The notes under the pieces are model-generated. The model worked only from the letters and a program-made list of their open reading frames with translations. It ran no database searches and was not told the DNA's origin. A program made the translations under genes and the position numbers. Below are positions 63,774 through 64,000 of a stretch of DNA of 64,000 nucleotides, piece by piece (the first letter of the stretch is position 1; each line of letters opens with the position of its first letter). This DNA is from Zhongshania aquimaris (lineage in GTDB: Bacteria; Pseudomonadota; Gammaproteobacteria; Pseudomonadales; Spongiibacteraceae). The stretch spans positions 62,001 to 126,000 of the forward strand of contig NZ_JAHWDQ010000005.1 of assembly GCF_019312595.1 (NCBI RefSeq). Direction: 5' to 3'.

Positions 63774-64000
63774 CCAAACCTTAGTAGACTTTATGGGTGG
63801 CACAGTCGTTGAAAAAGCACCTTTAATTCGACGAATAACAGTATTTTATTAGTTTGTGCGAATAAGCTGAGTAATTGGTCGGTAATGATTTTTGATTCGT
63901 AATAGTAAAAGAAAAGGCCGCTGAGCCAAGGTTTGCTATCATCAGCGGAGGTAGTTCGGCTTTAGTTATCTGTCATAGATGTGCGGAACTAAACGTACAG

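Noticed and set aside
1..64000. CRISPR arrays, prophage, rRNA genes, riboswitches, complete insertion sequences
   Set aside because: None was seen on reading either strand.

Overview
The window reads as a chromosomal segment of a marine, hydrocarbon/lipid-oriented gammaproteobacterium. The order ruvC-ruvA-ruvB-ybgC-tolQRAB-pal-cpoB-queE-queC-tRNA-Lys is the arrangement known from Pseudomonas and relatives. The fused BioH-BioC protein is known from Cellvibrionales such as Saccharophagus and Teredinibacter. A Marinobacter-type fatty acyl-CoA reductase sits beside a wax ester synthase. A Spongiibacteraceae/Zhongshania-like host is my best guess, by inference only. Base composition looks close to 50% GC throughout, with no obvious compositional island.

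Layout. 1-5.2 kb: end of a biotin locus (bioF 3' part, fused bioHC, bioD) interrupted by a YjbH-like outer-membrane gene. 5.7-9.6 kb: two tandem DmdC/FadE-type acyl-CoA dehydrogenases and a small DUF3094-like membrane protein. 9.7-14.6 kb (minus strand): GntP-type permease, two-domain fatty acyl-CoA reductase and WS/DGAT acyltransferase, i.e. a wax ester storage module. 14.9-18.5 kb: membrane-anchored peroxiredoxin-like protein and Nudix hydrolase, then an EF-hand protein / ECF sigma / putative anti-sigma / periplasmic metal-sensor-like cluster. 18.5-34.4 kb: housekeeping core (lytic transglycosylase, proS, HIT protein, HU with a Lys/Ala/Pro-rich N-terminal tail, FmdB-like protein, aspS, yebC, ruvCAB, Tol-Pal, queE, queC, tRNA-Lys-UUU). 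34.7-45.4 kb: accessory genes, including a PF10118 ferritin-like protein with a divergent AraC regulator, a TIGR01777 epimerase, a 51-residue Cys-rich protein, an accessory fused SecDF, a Na+/Ca2+ antiporter, an NdpA-type nucleoid protein, a lipoprotein and an IS3 remnant.

45.4-57.7 kb holds the most interesting region. It is a minus-strand catabolic gene set facing a divergent AlkS/MalT-type activator. It encodes two small four-helix membrane proteins resembling styrene oxide isomerase / hydroxylaminobenzene mutase, two more PF10118 proteins with a complete diiron ligand pattern, a coniferyl-aldehyde-type dehydrogenase, a TonB-dependent receptor and an acyl-CoA synthetase. It also holds deletion remnants of an aldehyde and an alcohol dehydrogenase. 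Together they suggest import and oxidation of a hydrophobic compound, isomerisation of an epoxide to an aldehyde, oxidation to an acid and activation to a CoA thioester. That pathway is inference; its substrate is unknown.

58-63.8 kb: FdhF/YdeP-type molybdopterin oxidoreductase, N-acyl-D-amino-acid deacylase-type amidohydrolase, a TetR regulator and, divergently, a bacterial homologue of the MEST alpha/beta hydrolase, with a 22-bp palindrome between the last two.
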